The notes below the pieces were generated by a model. It had not been told where the DNA came from, did no database searches, and saw only the letters and a program-made list of their open reading frames with translations. Below, piece by piece: positions 6,540 through 7,114 of a stretch of DNA of 7,114 nucleotides. The stretch covers positions 1 through 7,114 of the forward strand of contig MNWE01000004.1 in the NCBI GenBank assembly GCA_001872265.1, read 5' to 3'. This DNA is from Parcubacteria group bacterium CG1_02_39_15 (GTDB taxonomy: Bacteria > Patescibacteriota > Minisyncoccia > Minisyncoccales > Paceibacteraceae). Numbering within the stretch: the first letter of the stretch is position 1; each line of letters begins with the position of its first letter. Position numbers and translations under genes: made by a program.

Positions 6540-6824
6540 TTATAAAGTCTTTCGCCAGCTTCGAAGTCTTTTAGATAAATATCTTCTACCAATGGTTGAT
6601 TTAAAATATTTTTCTCGTTGTTTAGCGTCATCTTCATCAAGACAAGCCTCAAAGTAAATTAGCTTCAGCGGTCTTCTTGACTTGGTAGATAAATTTTTGC
6701 CTGAGTTGTGTTCTTCTAATCTTTTTCTTAAATTGCTAGTATAACCGATATAATGTGCATCATCCTTAAGGCTTAATAATATATAGGTATAGAAGAACAC
6801 CATCGGAGTTGAGTTACCGGGCAT
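6540..6824 (-). CDS. Small stand-alone GIY-YIG nuclease domain protein
   Basis: A 94-residue, very basic protein that is essentially one GIY-YIG domain of the COG2827/YhbQ type. The GIY-like strand is YTY (12-14), YIG is at 25-27, the catalytic Arg is R33 in SNLRKRLEEHN, and the metal-binding Glu is E71 in KQREKYFK; all key residues are present. Such proteins are predicted DNA nucleases with poorly known roles, frequent and often multicopy in small genomes, and often found without fixed neighbours. I chose ATG 6824 because a GAGGA (6834-6830) sits 5 bases upstream, the best Shine-Dalgarno in the window. ATG 6803 would start at MVFFYTYILL, and TTG 6836 is less likely. The start overlaps the cupin stop by 11 bp. 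It has no evident role in sugar synthesis and interrupts the operon between an inverted-repeat pair. Confidence 0.88.
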   Translation of the reverse strand: MPGNSTPMVFFYTYILLSLKDDAHYIGYTSNLRKRLEEHNSGKNLSTKSRRPLKLIYFEACLDEDDAKQREKYFKSTIGRRYLSKRLRSWRKTL

Positions 6825-6826
6825 AT
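6803..6826. repeat. Inverted repeat, right arm (at cupin stop / GIY-YIG start)
   Basis: The plus strand at 6803-6816 reads TCGGAGTTGAGTTA and continues CCGGGCAT. It is the inverted partner of the arm at 6504-6527 (14 exact bases; about 20 of 23 with one gap and two mismatches). It overlaps the last codons and stop of the cupin gene and the first codons of the GIY-YIG gene. I see no convincing short direct duplication flanking the pair. Confidence 0.5.
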
Positions 6827-7114
6827 TTGTCCTCAATTCTTATTATATCATCTTCTCCTAAATAATCACCACTTTGAATTTCAATTATTTCCAAATTCTC
6901 TCTGCCGGGATTTATCAAGCGATGTTTGACTTCCACTGGAACATCAATGCTTTGATGGGGTTTTAAATAGAAAATTTTATCATTTAATTCTACTTTGGCA
7001 AGACCTTTTAGAACCACCCAATGCTCTGACCTCTGTTTATGAAATTGTAAACTTAATTTCTCTTTTGGTTTAACAACAACTTTCTTTACTTTAAAGTTTT
7101 TCCTTTCTTCAATA
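6814..7114 (-). CDS. Type II phosphomannose isomerase cupin domain (3' part; ManC C-terminus or stand-alone cupin)
   Basis: The frame is open from the right edge to the TAA at 6816-6814, giving 99 residues of a C-terminal piece. It carries the type II mannose-6-phosphate isomerase cupin signature: LSLQFHKQRSEHWVVLKG with the metal-binding Q, H, E and H, then VKHRLINPG with the later His, then EIIEIQSGDYLGEDDIIRIED before the end. In this family the domain either forms the C-terminal half of bifunctional ManC (GDP-mannose pyrophosphorylase/isomerase) or stands alone as a protein of about 110-125 residues. The part to the right of the window decides which. Either way it points to fructose-6-phosphate/mannose-6-phosphate interconversion and GDP-mannose supply, directly upstream of gmd, which consumes that product. 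One small oddity is VKPKEKL, where most relatives have VKPGEKL. It is the first visible gene of the minus-strand cassette. Confidence 0.88.
   Translation of the reverse strand, partial: IEERKNFKVKKVVVKPKEKLSLQFHKQRSEHWVVLKGLAKVELNDKIFYLKPHQSIDVPVEVKHRLINPGRENLEIIEIQSGDYLGEDDIIRIEDKYAR
6830..6834 (-). promoter_or_regulatory. Shine-Dalgarno for the GIY-YIG gene
   Basis: The minus strand reads GAGGA, then 5 bases, then ATG at 6824. It lies inside the cupin coding sequence. It is the only clear Shine-Dalgarno with normal spacing among the genes here and decides the GIY-YIG start. Confidence 0.6.

Noticed and set aside
6540..6824. GIY-YIG gene as a UvrC fragment or an intron/intein homing endonuclease
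   Set aside because: It is a complete, compact single-domain protein with no UvrC-like or DNA-binding extension. No intron or intein host gene is interrupted; both neighbours are intact at the junctions.
6814..7114. Calling full manC
   Set aside because: Only the cupin (isomerase) part is in the window. The guanylyltransferase domain would be to the right and stand-alone cupins of this type exist.
1..7114. tRNA, rRNA, CRISPR array, transposase or riboswitch
   Set aside because: No spaced direct repeats, no cloverleaf or rRNA-like sequence, no transposase domain and no gap long enough for a known riboswitch class were seen.

Overview
The window looks like part of a bacterial surface-polysaccharide (O-antigen, capsule or exopolysaccharide) locus. 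The DNA is AT-rich, genes are tightly packed, and every gene reads with the standard code. Most starts have no clear Shine-Dalgarno sequence, and there is a small stand-alone GIY-YIG nuclease gene. This would fit an uncultured lineage such as Patescibacteria/CPR, or an SD-poor group such as Bacteroidota, but no taxonomic marker gene is present and the assignment is only a guess.

Right part (about 3261-7114, all minus strand, transcribed right to left): a cupin of the type II phosphomannose isomerase kind (5' end outside the window), a small GIY-YIG nuclease gene, gmd (GDP-mannose 4,6-dehydratase), a PLP-fold DegT/StrS protein, and a GDP-fucose-synthase-like epimerase/reductase. The DegT protein has His189 where aminotransferases have the PLP-binding lysine. 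That is the hallmark of ColD-type 3-dehydratases. Read together, the genes suggest GDP-mannose -> GDP-4-keto-6-deoxymannose (Gmd) -> GDP-4-keto-3,6-dideoxymannose (ColD-like) -> GDP-L-colitose or a related 3,6-dideoxyhexose (Fcl/ColC-like). GDP-L-fucose, made by Gmd plus Fcl alone, is the alternative or an additional product.

Middle (1972-3249, plus strand): a polytopic O-antigen ligase/polymerase-family protein (Wzy/WaaL type). It is divergent from the methyltransferase pair and convergent with the sugar cassette, only 11 bp from the epimerase stop.

Left part (1-1918, minus strand): two class I SAM-dependent methyltransferases overlapping by 38 bp, then a 164-bp gap with no gene, then the first 52 codons of another gene leaving the window at base 1. 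That gene's product may be a glycosyltransferase.

The most noteworthy signals are the Lys-to-His DegT protein embedded in a gmd/fcl cassette, and an inverted repeat (14 bp perfect, about 20 of 23 with one gap) bracketing the GIY-YIG gene inside the nucleotide-sugar operon. I do not see a wholly new system. The likely novelty is a 3,6-dideoxysugar pathway in an unusual host and a possibly mobile nuclease cassette.
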